Shown here one piece after another: positions 5,724 through 12,915 of a stretch of 16,761 bases of DNA. The translations under genes were made by a program, and so were the position numbers. The stretch covers positions 1 to 16,761 of the forward strand of contig JBEBJY010000061.1 in the NCBI GenBank assembly GCA_040079635.1. The letters run 5' to 3'. The notes beneath the pieces were generated by a model, which saw only the letters and a list, made by a program, of their open reading frames with translations, did no database searches and was not told the DNA's origin. Source of the stretch: Aalborgiella sp040079635 (GTDB lineage: Bacteria; Pseudomonadota; Gammaproteobacteria; Burkholderiales; Burkholderiaceae_C). Position 1 is the first letter of the stretch. Each line of letters starts with the position of its first letter.

Positions 5724-6878
5724 TTGGCGCATCTATTTTTACTCGGCATTATTTACGTGTCCTTCATCAGTTTAGGTTTACCCGACGGGGTGATTGGGGT
5801 TGCTTGGCCAGCTATTCGGGCGGATATGGGGCAGCCGCTGGCGGCGGTGGGGATCTTTACGTTGATGGGCACCGTTTGTGCGGCTGTTTCTAGCTATTTT
5901 GCGGTCGCCGTGGTTAAGCGCATGGGCGCGGGGGTTGTGGTGGCATCTAGCTGTTTGATGACGGCTTTGGCATTGGTGGGTTACGCTTATGCGCCATCGT
6001 TTGCTTGGCTGGTGCTGCTGGCTGTGCCTATGGGCGTAGGTGCAGGCGCTGTGGACACGAGTTTGAACCATTTCGTAGCGGCGCATTATTCATCGCGGCA
6101 TATGAATTGGCTGCATGGTTTTTGGGGTGTGGGTGCGACGCTGGGGCCGCTCATCATGAGCTGGGCGATTGCATCTCCTGCTGGGTGGACACGGGGTGCG
6201 TCCACCATTGGCATGCTGCAGTTGGCGCTAGCTGTGGTGCTTTTTTTGACCCTGTCCTTGTGGTCGCGTGAAAATGCCACGCCTCCTGCTGCGGGTGAAG
6301 CTCCAAGCTATGCCTTCAAACCCGTGCAAACACTTGCAACTTGGCTGGCACCGGCTACTTTTTTACTTTATGTAGCAGCTGAAATGGGCACAGGGCTGTG
6401 GGCGGCCAGCATTTTGGCAACCGGTCGGGGCATGCCGTTGCCGCAGGCTGGTGTGTGGGTGGCGGTGTATTTTGGCGCTATCACGGCTGGGCGATTCGCC
6501 GTGGGGCTGGTAGCCAATAAGTTGGGGAACCGCAAGTTGGTTCAACTGGGTATTTGCACCGCTGTGCTGGGTGCGGCGCTTTTTGCAGCGCATGACTGGG
6601 TAGGAGATGTGTCGTTGGCGGGCTTGGTGCTGATGGGTTTGGGTTGTGCGCCTATTTTCCCATCACTCATGCATGAAGCTGCCAAACGCTTTCCAGAAGA
6701 TGTGACCGCCAAGGTGATCAGCCGACAGATGATTGCTGCGTACGCTGGTTTTTCAGTGATTCCAGGCGCTTTTGGCTTGCTGGCGACTTGGGCTGGCTTG
6801 GGCGTCATCATGCCAGTCGTCGTCGCATTGCTATTTGCTTTACTGGCTGTGACGACTTGGCTGGATAGCTTAACTTAA
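5724..6878 (+). CDS. MFS transporter
   Basis: This 384-residue inner-membrane permease of the major facilitator superfamily consists mostly of hydrophobic segments, compatible with about 12 membrane spans. Recognisable parts are LGLPDGVIGVAWPAIRADMG (18-37) in the first span and loop, and VDTSLNHFVAAHYSSRHMNW followed by LHGFWGVGATLGP. This pattern is seen in sugar/FucP-like MFS proteins; the substrate cannot be read from sequence. The start is TTG at 5724 with AGGA at 5714-5717; no in-frame ATG is nearby. The gene stands alone, preceded by repeat copy 2 and followed by copy 3. Confidence 0.9.
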   Translation: MAHLFLLGIIYVSFISLGLPDGVIGVAWPAIRADMGQPLAAVGIFTLMGTVCAAVSSYFAVAVVKRMGAGVVVASSCLMTALALVGYAYAPSFAWLVLLAVPMGVGAGAVDTSLNHFVAAHYSSRHMNWLHGFWGVGATLGPLIMSWAIASPAGWTRGASTIGMLQLALAVVLFLTLSLWSRENATPPAAGEAPSYAFKPVQTLATWLAPATFLLYVAAEMGTGLWAASILATGRGMPLPQAGVWVAVYFGAITAGRFAVGLVANKLGNRKLVQLGICTAVLGAALFAAHDWVGDVSLAGLVLMGLGCAPIFPSLMHEAAKRFPEDVTAKVISRQMIAAYAGFSVIPGAFGLLATWAGLGVIMPVVVALLFALLAVTTWLDSLT

Positions 6879-6927
6879 AGCGCAATATACTATAAAATAT
6901 ACTATGATTTTTATAGCTAGATAGTCA

Positions 6928-6956
6928 ATAAATACGCCGGCTAAAGGCATATTTAT
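6928..6956. repeat. Dispersed hairpin repeat, copy 3
   Basis: Core AAATACGCCGGCTA at 6930, in the convergent gap between the MFS and Bug genes. The stem is the best of the four: ATAAATA (6928-6934) pairs with TATTTAT (6950-6956), GCC (6936-6938) pairs with GGC (6946-6948), with one C/A mismatch and a 7-nt loop. Different arm sequences that still pair, compared with copies 1 and 4, suggest structure is kept. Confidence 0.8.
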
Positions 6957-6983
6957 GCCATAAAATAAAATTCTAAACCAAGC

Positions 6984-7985
6984 TTACTGCGGTTGCAAAT
7001 TGATGGATTTGGCAATGGCGCGGTATTGCGCTGTTTCATCAGCAAAGGCTTTGTTGGCTGCGTCTAAAGACTGCAAGGGTGACATTTCTTGACCCAATGC
7101 TACGATGCGGGCTTTGAACTCTGCGTCCGCCATGGTTGTTTGGATAGCTTTGTGCAAGGCTTGAACCACCGCTTCTGGCGTGTCGCGTTTGACGAAATAG
7201 CCTGTCCCAATTTCAGCCGTGAAACCTTTTAACAGCTTACTTTCAGTCGTACTAGGCAGTTGCGGCATTAACGGACCGCGTGCACCCGGTGCTACACCAG
7301 CTATGAATTTAAGCTTGCCGGTTTTGGCCAGCTCAACCTGCGGAGCGCCATAAGGTGTGATGAAAATATCGACCTGGTTGCCCATCATGTCTTTGAAAAC
7401 ATCTGCCCCGCCCTTGTACGGCACATGCAGCACGGGTGCGCCAATGACTTTGCTCATTTGCTCGCCTAGCAGGTGGTAAAACGAGCCAATGCCGACACTG
7501 CCGTAGGTCATGGATTTGCCCTCTTTGGCCGCTTTGATGGCGTAGGCTACCAGTTCATCCGCGTTGTTTGCTGGCAGGTCAGGACGTGCAATGATCGCCA
7601 TAGGTGCCAAGCCAACACGGTGGATTTGGCGGAAATCTTCTGACTTGTATTTAACCGACGAGATCGCCAAAGGCGCGAAAATCAACTCGTTTGGAGAGCC
7701 TTGAAACACCAAATAGCCGTCAGACGGGGCATTCAAAACCTTTTGCGCCGCAATGCTACCGCTGGCACCGCCTAAATTGTCAACCCAAACGGGTTGTCCT
7801 AAAGCTTTGCCCAAAGGCGCGTTCACCGTGCGGGCAATCACATCAGACAAACCGCCTGCTGGGTAAGGAACCATCAACGTGACGGGTTTGGCGGGAAAAC
7901 TCTGCGCGAATGCGCTCCCCAAAAAGCTCGCAGCAAAAAGCAAACCCGCTGCAGTATTTCGGATAAATGAGCGTTCTTTGTTCAT
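6984..7985 (-). CDS. Bug/TctC-family periplasmic solute-binding protein
   Basis: This 333-residue secreted protein has a clear signal peptide: basic MNKERSFIRN, hydrophobic core, and cleavage after SAFA near residue 27. The mature part shows Bug/TctC signatures: FPAKPVTLMVPYPAGGLSDV (30-49), NLGGASGSIAAQKV (70-83), GIGSFYHLLGEQMSK and HVPYKGGADVFKDMMGNQVD. Members bind carboxylates, amino acids or similar for tripartite tricarboxylate transporters. No tctA or tctB membrane component is adjacent, so it is one of the orphan Bug proteins that are abundant in Burkholderiales, and the ligand is unknown. The ATG at 7985 is preceded by GGAGA on its strand. It diverges from thyA, with a 12-bp palindrome in the shared gap. 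Confidence 0.93.
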   Translation of the reverse strand: MNKERSFIRNTAAGLLFAASFLGSAFAQSFPAKPVTLMVPYPAGGLSDVIARTVNAPLGKALGQPVWVDNLGGASGSIAAQKVLNAPSDGYLVFQGSPNELIFAPLAISSVKYKSEDFRQIHRVGLAPMAIIARPDLPANNADELVAYAIKAAKEGKSMTYGSVGIGSFYHLLGEQMSKVIGAPVLHVPYKGGADVFKDMMGNQVDIFITPYGAPQVELAKTGKLKFIAGVAPGARGPLMPQLPSTTESKLLKGFTAEIGTGYFVKRDTPEAVVQALHKAIQTTMADAEFKARIVALGQEMSPLQSLDAANKAFADETAQYRAIAKSINLQPQ

Positions 7986-8023
7986 GGAAGTCTCCGTTAA
8001 ATGGCATCGGCGCTGAAAAATCT

Positions 8024-8035
8024 AGTGTATACACT
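8024..8035. promoter_or_regulatory. 12-bp palindrome between bug and thyA, possible operator
   Basis: AGTGTATACACT is a perfect inverted repeat in the 96-bp divergent gap, about 40 bp before the bug start. TGTATACA-like cores are known for some GntR-family regulators, so a ligand-responsive operator for the Bug gene is possible. No regulator gene is in the window. Confidence 0.35.
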
Positions 8036-8081
8036 TACGTAACTGAGCTAGCTAGCACTTTCCCTAGGTTATTATTTAGCC

Positions 8082-8900
8082 ATGACAAACCAATACGAAA
8101 CATTCCTACGCCACGTTGACACCCACGGCGTGTTCAAGGCGGATCGCACCGGCACGGGTACTAAAAGCGTGTTTGGCTACCAAATGCGATATGACTTGAG
8201 CCAGGGCTTTCCGCTGGTGACGACAAAAAAAGTCTTCGTCAAAGCCATCATCACCGAGCTCTTGTGGTTTTTGACGGGCTCGTCCAACAACAACTGGTTG
8301 ACCGAGCGCGGCGTGACGATTTGGGATGAATGGGCCAAGCCAGACGGCGATTTGGGCCCGGTTTACGGTGTGCAATGGCGCTCTTGGCCAACGGCGGACG
8401 GTAGCCACATTGACCAGATCTCTGAAGTCATCAAAACCCTGAAATCCAACCCCGACTCGCGCCGCATCATCGTGAGCGCTTGGAACGTGGCAGATTTGTC
8501 CAAAATGGCGCTGATGCCCTGCCATGCGTTCTTCCAGTTTTACGTCGCACCACCCACCGAAGCTGGTGGCAAAGGCAAATTGAGCTGCCAGCTGTACCAG
8601 CGCAGTGCCGATATCTTCTTGGGCGTACCTTTCAACATCGCCAGCTACGCCCTGCTCACTCACATGGTGGCGCAGCAGTGCGACTTGGATGTGGGCGACT
8701 TTATTTGGACCGGTGGCGACTGCCATATCTACAGCAATCACGCTGAGCAGGTCAAACTGCAGCTGAGTCGCGAGCCTATGGGTTACCCCACTTTGCGCAT
8801 CAAACGCCGGCCAGAGTCGATTTTTGACTACCAGTATGAAGATTTTGAAATCAATGGTTATGAGAGTCATCCAGCCATCAAAGCACCTGTGGCGGTTTGA
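8082..8900 (+). CDS. thyA: Thymidylate synthase
   Basis: This 272-residue cytoplasmic enzyme methylates dUMP to dTMP using 5,10-methylene-THF and releases DHF. Signatures: DRTGTGT (21-27, phosphate-binding Arg22), LLWFLTGSSNNNWL (60-73), the catalytic Cys147 in LMPCHAFFQFYV, LYQRSADIFLGVPFNIASYA (171-190) and TGGDCHIYSNH. It is close to the 264 residues of the E. coli enzyme; the extra residues are mostly a short PPTEAGGKG insertion between FYV and LSCQL. The DHF product is recycled by FolA, encoded about 500 bp downstream. ATG 8082 gives the expected N-terminus; the Shine-Dalgarno is weak. Confidence 0.98.
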   Translation: MTNQYETFLRHVDTHGVFKADRTGTGTKSVFGYQMRYDLSQGFPLVTTKKVFVKAIITELLWFLTGSSNNNWLTERGVTIWDEWAKPDGDLGPVYGVQWRSWPTADGSHIDQISEVIKTLKSNPDSRRIIVSAWNVADLSKMALMPCHAFFQFYVAPPTEAGGKGKLSCQLYQRSADIFLGVPFNIASYALLTHMVAQQCDLDVGDFIWTGGDCHIYSNHAEQVKLQLSREPMGYPTLRIKRRPESIFDYQYEDFEINGYESHPAIKAPVAV

Positions 8901-8994
8901 ATTTTTGATAGGGAAAAATAGGAAAATTCAGCCTTTGTAACTGCGTGTTTCAGGTGTTCCAGTTAGTAAGAATGGGTACTATTCATATGCTTTT

Positions 8995-9023
8995 TTGAGC
9001 GTAAATTTGTATACTTTTATCGT
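8995..9023 (+). promoter_or_regulatory. Candidate sigma-70 promoter for the small membrane protein
   Basis: TTGAGC (8995-9000) and TATCGT (9018-9023) have 17-bp spacing, each matching four of six consensus bases; an alternative -10 is TATACT (9010-9015). It lies 34 bp before the start codon region, after an AT-rich gap downstream of thyA. Confidence 0.35.
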
Positions 9024-9057
9024 AGCTTCTCGGTGAGGCTGGATAAGGAGTAATACC

Positions 9058-9324
9058 ATGGAATACATCGCACTGTTAGCCCTAGGCGTTTTGGCCGGAC
9101 AAGTAGCATCTCTGCTAAACGGCGGCTACAGCTTGGGGGCTTTGGGCAACGGCATTGCAGGATTAACGGGCGCTTTGTTCACAGGCAAATACTTAGCCGA
9201 AGTTTTTGGCATGTCTGAACTGGCAGGCATGTTTTCTGGTGGCGTTTTGGGCGCATTTGTGATCTTGGCAGTCTTCAGTGCTGGTGAATCTTTGCGTAAT
9301 AGCAAAAAACACCACTTGTTTTAA
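9058..9324 (+). CDS. Small hydrophobic membrane protein
   Basis: This 88-residue protein is of unknown function. Three hydrophobic, glycine-rich stretches are visible: about 3-20 (IALLALGVLAGQVASLL), 27-44 (GNGIAGLTGALFTG) and 55-75 (LAGMFSGGVLGAFVILAVFS), followed by a basic tail GESLRNSKKHHLF. This resembles the size and layout of YeaQ/YmgE/GlsB-type inner-membrane proteins, but I cannot claim membership. The start is well supported by AAGGAG at 9045-9050 ahead of ATG 9058. The gene has its own promoter candidate and ends at a strong terminator, so it looks like an independent transcript between thyA and folA. Confidence 0.8.
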   Translation: MEYIALLALGVLAGQVASLLNGGYSLGALGNGIAGLTGALFTGKYLAEVFGMSELAGMFSGGVLGAFVILAVFSAGESLRNSKKHHLF

Positions 9325-9359
9325 AAAAAACTGCAATCCCTTGCGCATGTTGCGCCAAA

Positions 9360-9392
9360 AAGGCTTTAGTTCATTAAACTAAAGCCTTTTTT
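9360..9392 (+). terminator. Rho-independent terminator directly before folA
   Basis: AAGGCTTTAGTT (9360-9371) pairs perfectly with AACTAAAGCCTT (9377-9388) around a 5-nt loop, followed by a T run to 9392. It is preceded by an A run, so it could work both ways. It ends the small membrane protein transcript and leaves one base between its T run and the folA ATG. Confidence 0.9.
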
Positions 9393-9393
9393 C

Positions 9394-9921
9394 ATGCAAC
9401 TTAACCTCATCTACGCGCGCGCGCGCAACGGCGTGATTGGCAACAAAGGCACACTGCCGTGGCATTTGCCAGAAGACTTGGCGCATTTCAAGCGAACAAC
9501 GCTGGGCTGCCCCGTCATCATGGGGCGCAAAACGTGGGACTCTCTGCCGCCGAAGTTTAGGCCGCTGCCTGGGCGCACCAATGTTGTGATTACTCGTCAA
9601 GCTGATTGGCATGAAACTGGCGCTTTGCCGGCGAATAACCTGCTTCAAGCGCTATCGATTTGTGAGCACATGAGCATGATTTTAGATCCCAGCCCGGAGC
9701 AAGTTTGGGTGATTGGTGGGGCTCAAATTTATGCGGAAGCCTTGCCTTTGGCCAAACGCATTGTCGTGACAGACATTGATGCTGACTTTGAAGGCGATGC
9801 ATTTGCCCCGCAGCTAGGCACTGAGTGGCAAGAGACGGCGCGAGAGCAGCACACGTCTAAAACAGGCTTAGAACTCAGCTTTGTTACCTATGTTCGCAAA
9901 GAAACTGACAAGGAAGCCTGA
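9394..9921 (+). CDS. folA: Dihydrofolate reductase
   Basis: This 175-residue cytoplasmic enzyme reduces DHF to THF with NADPH. Signatures: GVIGNKGTLPWHLPEDLAHF (13-32) with Trp23 and the catalytic acid Asp28, VIMGRKTWDSLPPKFRPLPG (41-60) for cofactor binding, and VWVIGGAQIYAEAL. It closes the folate cycle with ThyA. The ATG at 9394 gives the expected N-terminus (MQLNLIYARA) and no other start would. There is no Shine-Dalgarno, since the bases before the ATG are the terminator T run, so translation may be leaderless or depend on read-through. It is followed closely by xthA (13 nt), implying an operon. Confidence 0.97.
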   Translation: MQLNLIYARARNGVIGNKGTLPWHLPEDLAHFKRTTLGCPVIMGRKTWDSLPPKFRPLPGRTNVVITRQADWHETGALPANNLLQALSICEHMSMILDPSPEQVWVIGGAQIYAEALPLAKRIVVTDIDADFEGDAFAPQLGTEWQETAREQHTSKTGLELSFVTYVRKETDKEA

Positions 9922-9934
9922 TGAAGGAAGCGTC

Positions 9935-10726
9935 ATGAAATTAGCTACTTGGAACGTTAATTCCCTCACCGTGCGGCTGCCACAAGTTTTAGATTGGCTG
10001 GCCGCTAACCCCGTGGATGTCCTGGTGCTGCAAGAAACGAAGATGACGGATGACAAGTTTCCGGCAGCAGCGTTTCTAGAGGCGGGTTACAACGCACAAT
10101 GGTTTGGTCAAAAAACCTACAACGGCGTGGCGTTGTTGAGCAAAACGGCGCTGACCGTGGCGGATGTGGTGAAGAATATTCCGGGCTTTACCGACGATTT
10201 GGCGCGGGTAATCACCGCCACCGTGACTGATACGCAGTCTGGCGATGCACGATCAATTCGGGTTGTAGGCGCTTATTTTCCCAACGGGCAAGAACCTGGC
10301 AGCGAGAAATTTGACTACAAAATGAGCTGGCTCAAAGGTCTGCGTGATTGGCTAAAAATAGAGCTGCAGGTGCACCCCAAGCTGGTCATCATGGGTGACT
10401 ACAACATCACGTTTGATGATTTGGATGTGTGGGATCCGGTTGGCTTAGAGGGCACGATTCATTGCACTGAGGAAGAGCGCTACCAACTGCGCGCCTTGGT
10501 CGCGCTGGGTTTGACCGATACACACCGCCTGTTTGAACAACCTGCCAAATGCTACAGCTGGTGGGATTACCGCGACTTTGGTTTCAGAAAAAACAAAGGT
10601 TTGCGGATTGACCACATTTTGGTCAGCAACGCGCTAAAAGCGTCCGTCACCGCCTGCACGATTGACAAATTACCCCGTAAAAACGAACGCCCTAGTGACC
10701 ATGCGCCAGTGGTAGTGACTTTATAA
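9935..10726 (+). CDS. xthA: Exodeoxyribonuclease III / AP endonuclease
   Basis: This 263-residue DNA-repair nuclease of the EEP superfamily cuts at abasic sites and has 3'-5' exonuclease activity. Motifs: MKLATWNVNSLTVRLPQVLD with Asn7, VLQETK with Glu34, TYNGVALLSK, VGAYFPNGQE with Tyr114, VIMGDYNI with Asp155 and Asn157, CYSWWDYRDFGFRKNKGLRI, DHILVSN, and the closing RPSDHAPVV with Asp255 and His256. All catalytic positions are present. The start is ATG 9935, which has AAGGAAG at 9924-9930; a longer frame back to 9881 would overlap folA and is not needed. It probably shares a transcript with folA and the DUF486 gene. Confidence 0.97.
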   Translation: MKLATWNVNSLTVRLPQVLDWLAANPVDVLVLQETKMTDDKFPAAAFLEAGYNAQWFGQKTYNGVALLSKTALTVADVVKNIPGFTDDLARVITATVTDTQSGDARSIRVVGAYFPNGQEPGSEKFDYKMSWLKGLRDWLKIELQVHPKLVIMGDYNITFDDLDVWDPVGLEGTIHCTEEERYQLRALVALGLTDTHRLFEQPAKCYSWWDYRDFGFRKNKGLRIDHILVSNALKASVTACTIDKLPRKNERPSDHAPVVVTL

Positions 10727-10738
10727 AAATATAGCACT

Positions 10739-11107
10739 TTGATTTTTCTAAACTCCCTGCCCTTTTCGCTGCAAACCGTGCTGCTGCTGATCGCGTCTAA
10801 CGTTTTCATGACGTTTGCGTGGTACGGCCACTTGAAAAACATGGCGACAGCGCCTTGGTATGCCGCTGCGTTTGTGAGCTGGGGCATCGCGCTGTTTGAG
10901 TATTTGCTGCAAGTGCCGGGTAACCGTATTGGCTATACGCAGGCTGCTTTCAGCGTAGGGCAGCTCAAGATCATGCAAGAGGTGATCACTCTGGCGGTGT
11001 TTGTGCCGTTCGCGGTGATTTACATGAAAGAGCCGCTGAAGTTAGATTACCTCTGGGCGGCGCTTTGCATGGTTGGCGCGGTGTATTTTATTTTTAGAAG
11101 CAATTAA
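10739..11107 (+). CDS. DMT-like membrane protein, DUF486 family
   Basis: This 122-residue integral membrane protein has four predicted spans. SLQTVLLLIASNVFMTFAWY (about 9-29), WYAAAFVSWGIALFEYLLQV, PGNRIGYTQAAFSVGQLKIM and YLWAALCMVGAVYFIF match the DUF486 family, which is related to the drug/metabolite transporter fold. The transported substrate is unknown. The first possible start is TTG at 10739, with no Shine-Dalgarno; a CTG at 10757 would also keep the first span, so the N-terminus is uncertain. It begins 12 nt after xthA, implying co-transcription. Confidence 0.85.
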   Translation: MIFLNSLPFSLQTVLLLIASNVFMTFAWYGHLKNMATAPWYAAAFVSWGIALFEYLLQVPGNRIGYTQAAFSVGQLKIMQEVITLAVFVPFAVIYMKEPLKLDYLWAALCMVGAVYFIFRSN

Positions 11108-11162
11108 ATACAAACTTTAAACGCCAAAAAATAGCTATATTATTAATAGCAAATAAAACAAC

Positions 11163-11189
11163 AAATACGCCGGCTATAGCCATTTTTTA
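11163..11189. repeat. Dispersed hairpin repeat, copy 4
   Basis: AAATACGCCGGCTATAGCC followed by ATTTTTTAC, in the convergent gap between the DUF486 gene and ntrC. GGCTATAGCC is self-complementary and AAAT/ATTT flank it; the T run on the + strand gives it terminator character. Upstream AAAAAATAGCTATA resembles the flanks of the other copies. Confidence 0.8.
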
Positions 11190-11221
11190 CGTATTTTTTT
11201 ATCCTTTAACATCTACATTTA

Positions 11222-12880
11222 CTACTCTTTACCCAATCCAAGTTCTTGAATTTTGCGGGTAATCGTGTTCCGGCCAATGCCTAGTTTGTGCGCGGCGTCG
11301 ATGCGTCGGCCTTTGCTGCTGGCTAGGGCAGCTTGAATCAAATGGGTTTCAAAGCGGCGGGTCATTTCGTCCCACACGTCGGTGCGGTCAGTTGCTAAGA
11401 GTTCTTGTGCGACTTTGTACATGCCCTGCTCCCAGTTGTCGGCAGATGCCTCGCTTGCATGCAAGCTTGCTGCTGCGCCACTGAGTGCGTTGTCAGTCTC
11501 ATTGGGCGTCGCCGCTAGCGGTGACAAGGAGGCGATTGGAACGGCAGCAGCGACGGCATCGCTCCAATGCTGTTCAGCCGCTGGCGATTCTGCAGACAGT
11601 GACGCAGATAGTGATGCAGAGGGTGCTGAATAAACCACGTTTGCAGTTTGAACCTCTGGTGGTAAGTCTTTAGCCTCAATCACTTGGCTGGGTGCCATCA
11701 CAGTGAGCCAGTGGCAAATATTCTCTAACTGACGCACGTTGCCTGGAAAATTGAAACCTGCCAATTGCGCCAAAGCTGCTTCGGTGAAACGCTTAGGCTC
11801 AACACCTAGCTGCTTGGCACTTTGAATCAAAAAATGCTTGGACAGCATCGGAATGTCTTCGCGGCGCTGGTGCAAAGCGGGCAGACGCAGTCGAATGACG
11901 TTCAGACGGTGGAACAAATCTTCCCTGAAACCGCCCTCTTTGACGCGCTGCTCAAGGTCTTGATGCGTCGCGGCAATCACGCGCACATTGGTTTTAATCG
12001 CTGTGTGTCCGCCAACGCGGTAGAAATGACCATCGCTGAGCACGCGCAGCAAGCGTGTTTGCAGATCAAACGGCATGTCGCCAATTTCGTCTAAAAACAG
12101 TGTGCCGCCGTCAGCTTGCTCAAAGCGGCCACGGCGCATGGTTTGCGCACCCGTGAAAGCGCCACGCTCATGGCCAAAAAGTTCGCTTTCCAGCAAGTCT
12201 TTGGGAATGGCGGCAGTGTTGATGGCGACGAAAGGGCCTTCGCGGGTTAATGTTGGCAGACCATTAGAAGTGGTTTTGACTGCAGATTTCGTCACATCGC
12301 CACGCGGCGAATGTTTGTGCAGCGCACGAGCCACCAGTTCTTTACCAGTGCCGCTCTCGCCCGTAATCATCACCGTGACATTGCTTTGTGACAGCTTGCC
12401 AATGGCGCGAAAAACGTCTTGCATGGCAGGCGCTTGGCCCAGCATTTCGGGCGCTGCCACCATACGTTCTTCGGCCACTTCTTCACGCAGGCTTTCGTCA
12501 ACCGCGCGGCGAATCAGCTCGACGGCTTTGGGTACGTCAAACGGTTTAGGCAAATACTCAAACGCGCCGCCTTGAAAGGCGGATACGGCACTGTCCAAGT
12601 CGGAATAAGCCGTCATGATGATGACGGGCAAACCGGGGAATTTTTGCTTGACTTTTTCGAGCAAATCCAAACCTGAGCCACCTGGCATACGGATGTCGCT
12701 GACTAGGATTTGTGGCCCTAAATCGCCGTTAGGGTCGCTGCCGTCCTCAAGTTCAGCGAGTGCACTGAGCACATCGCGCGGGTTGGTAAAACTGCGGGTG
12801 GGCAAGCTTTCGCGCAGTAGCGCTTTTTCTAAAACGAAGCGGATGGATTGGTCATCGTCTACGATCCAAATGGGCTTCAT
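11222..12880 (-). CDS. ntrC: Nitrogen regulation response regulator NtrC (sigma-54 activator)
   Basis: This 552-residue protein has the full three-domain layout. The receiver domain (1-125) carries DDD at 8-10, phospho-acceptor Asp62 in SDIRMPG, Thr90 and Lys112. The AAA+ domain has Walker A GESGTGKE (174-181), the sigma-54 contact GAFTGA (240-245), Walker B GTLFLDEIG (259-267), and FREDLFHRLNVI. The Fis-type helix-turn-helix is at the C-terminus (about 510-548: AAHKLGIGRNTITRKIQELG). It is much longer than E. coli NtrC (469). The additions are about 8 residues in the receiver (LEDGSDPNGDLG), about 19 residues after Walker A (195-214, VTKSAVKTTSNGLPTLTRE) and a long Ala/Ser-rich linker (about 412-485) with 12-bp repeats. 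All core motifs remain intact. It lies 35 nt downstream of ntrB in an operon. Confidence 0.96.
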   Translation of the reverse strand: MKPIWIVDDDQSIRFVLEKALLRESLPTRSFTNPRDVLSALAELEDGSDPNGDLGPQILVSDIRMPGGSGLDLLEKVKQKFPGLPVIIMTAYSDLDSAVSAFQGGAFEYLPKPFDVPKAVELIRRAVDESLREEVAEERMVAAPEMLGQAPAMQDVFRAIGKLSQSNVTVMITGESGTGKELVARALHKHSPRGDVTKSAVKTTSNGLPTLTREGPFVAINTAAIPKDLLESELFGHERGAFTGAQTMRRGRFEQADGGTLFLDEIGDMPFDLQTRLLRVLSDGHFYRVGGHTAIKTNVRVIAATHQDLEQRVKEGGFREDLFHRLNVIRLRLPALHQRREDIPMLSKHFLIQSAKQLGVEPKRFTEAALAQLAGFNFPGNVRQLENICHWLTVMAPSQVIEAKDLPPEVQTANVVYSAPSASLSASLSAESPAAEQHWSDAVAAAVPIASLSPLAATPNETDNALSGAAASLHASEASADNWEQGMYKVAQELLATDRTDVWDEMTRRFETHLIQAALASSKGRRIDAAHKLGIGRNTITRKIQELGLGKE

Positions 12881-12915
12881 GTGTGTTTTTAACCTTTTAT
12901 CAAATCGTCAGAGTG

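Noticed and set aside
8106..8870. Open frame of 254 codons on the - strand opposite thyA
   Set aside because: It is antisense to thyA with no recognisable motif or ribosome-binding site; a codon-bias shadow.
9881..9934. Extended N-terminus of xthA starting at TTG 9881
   Set aside because: It would overlap folA by about 40 bp and add a non-homologous stretch; ATG 9935 has AAGGAAG at good distance and starts the conserved MKLATWNVNS.
4956..11189. CRISPR-like array from the four repeated cores
   Set aside because: Copies are hundreds to thousands of bases apart with genes in between and vary in the 3' arm; no regular spacers and no cas genes.
11453..11466. 14-bp palindrome GCTTGCATGCAAGC
   Set aside because: It lies inside the low-complexity linker of ntrC, is explained by Ala/Ser/His codons there, and has no regulatory context.
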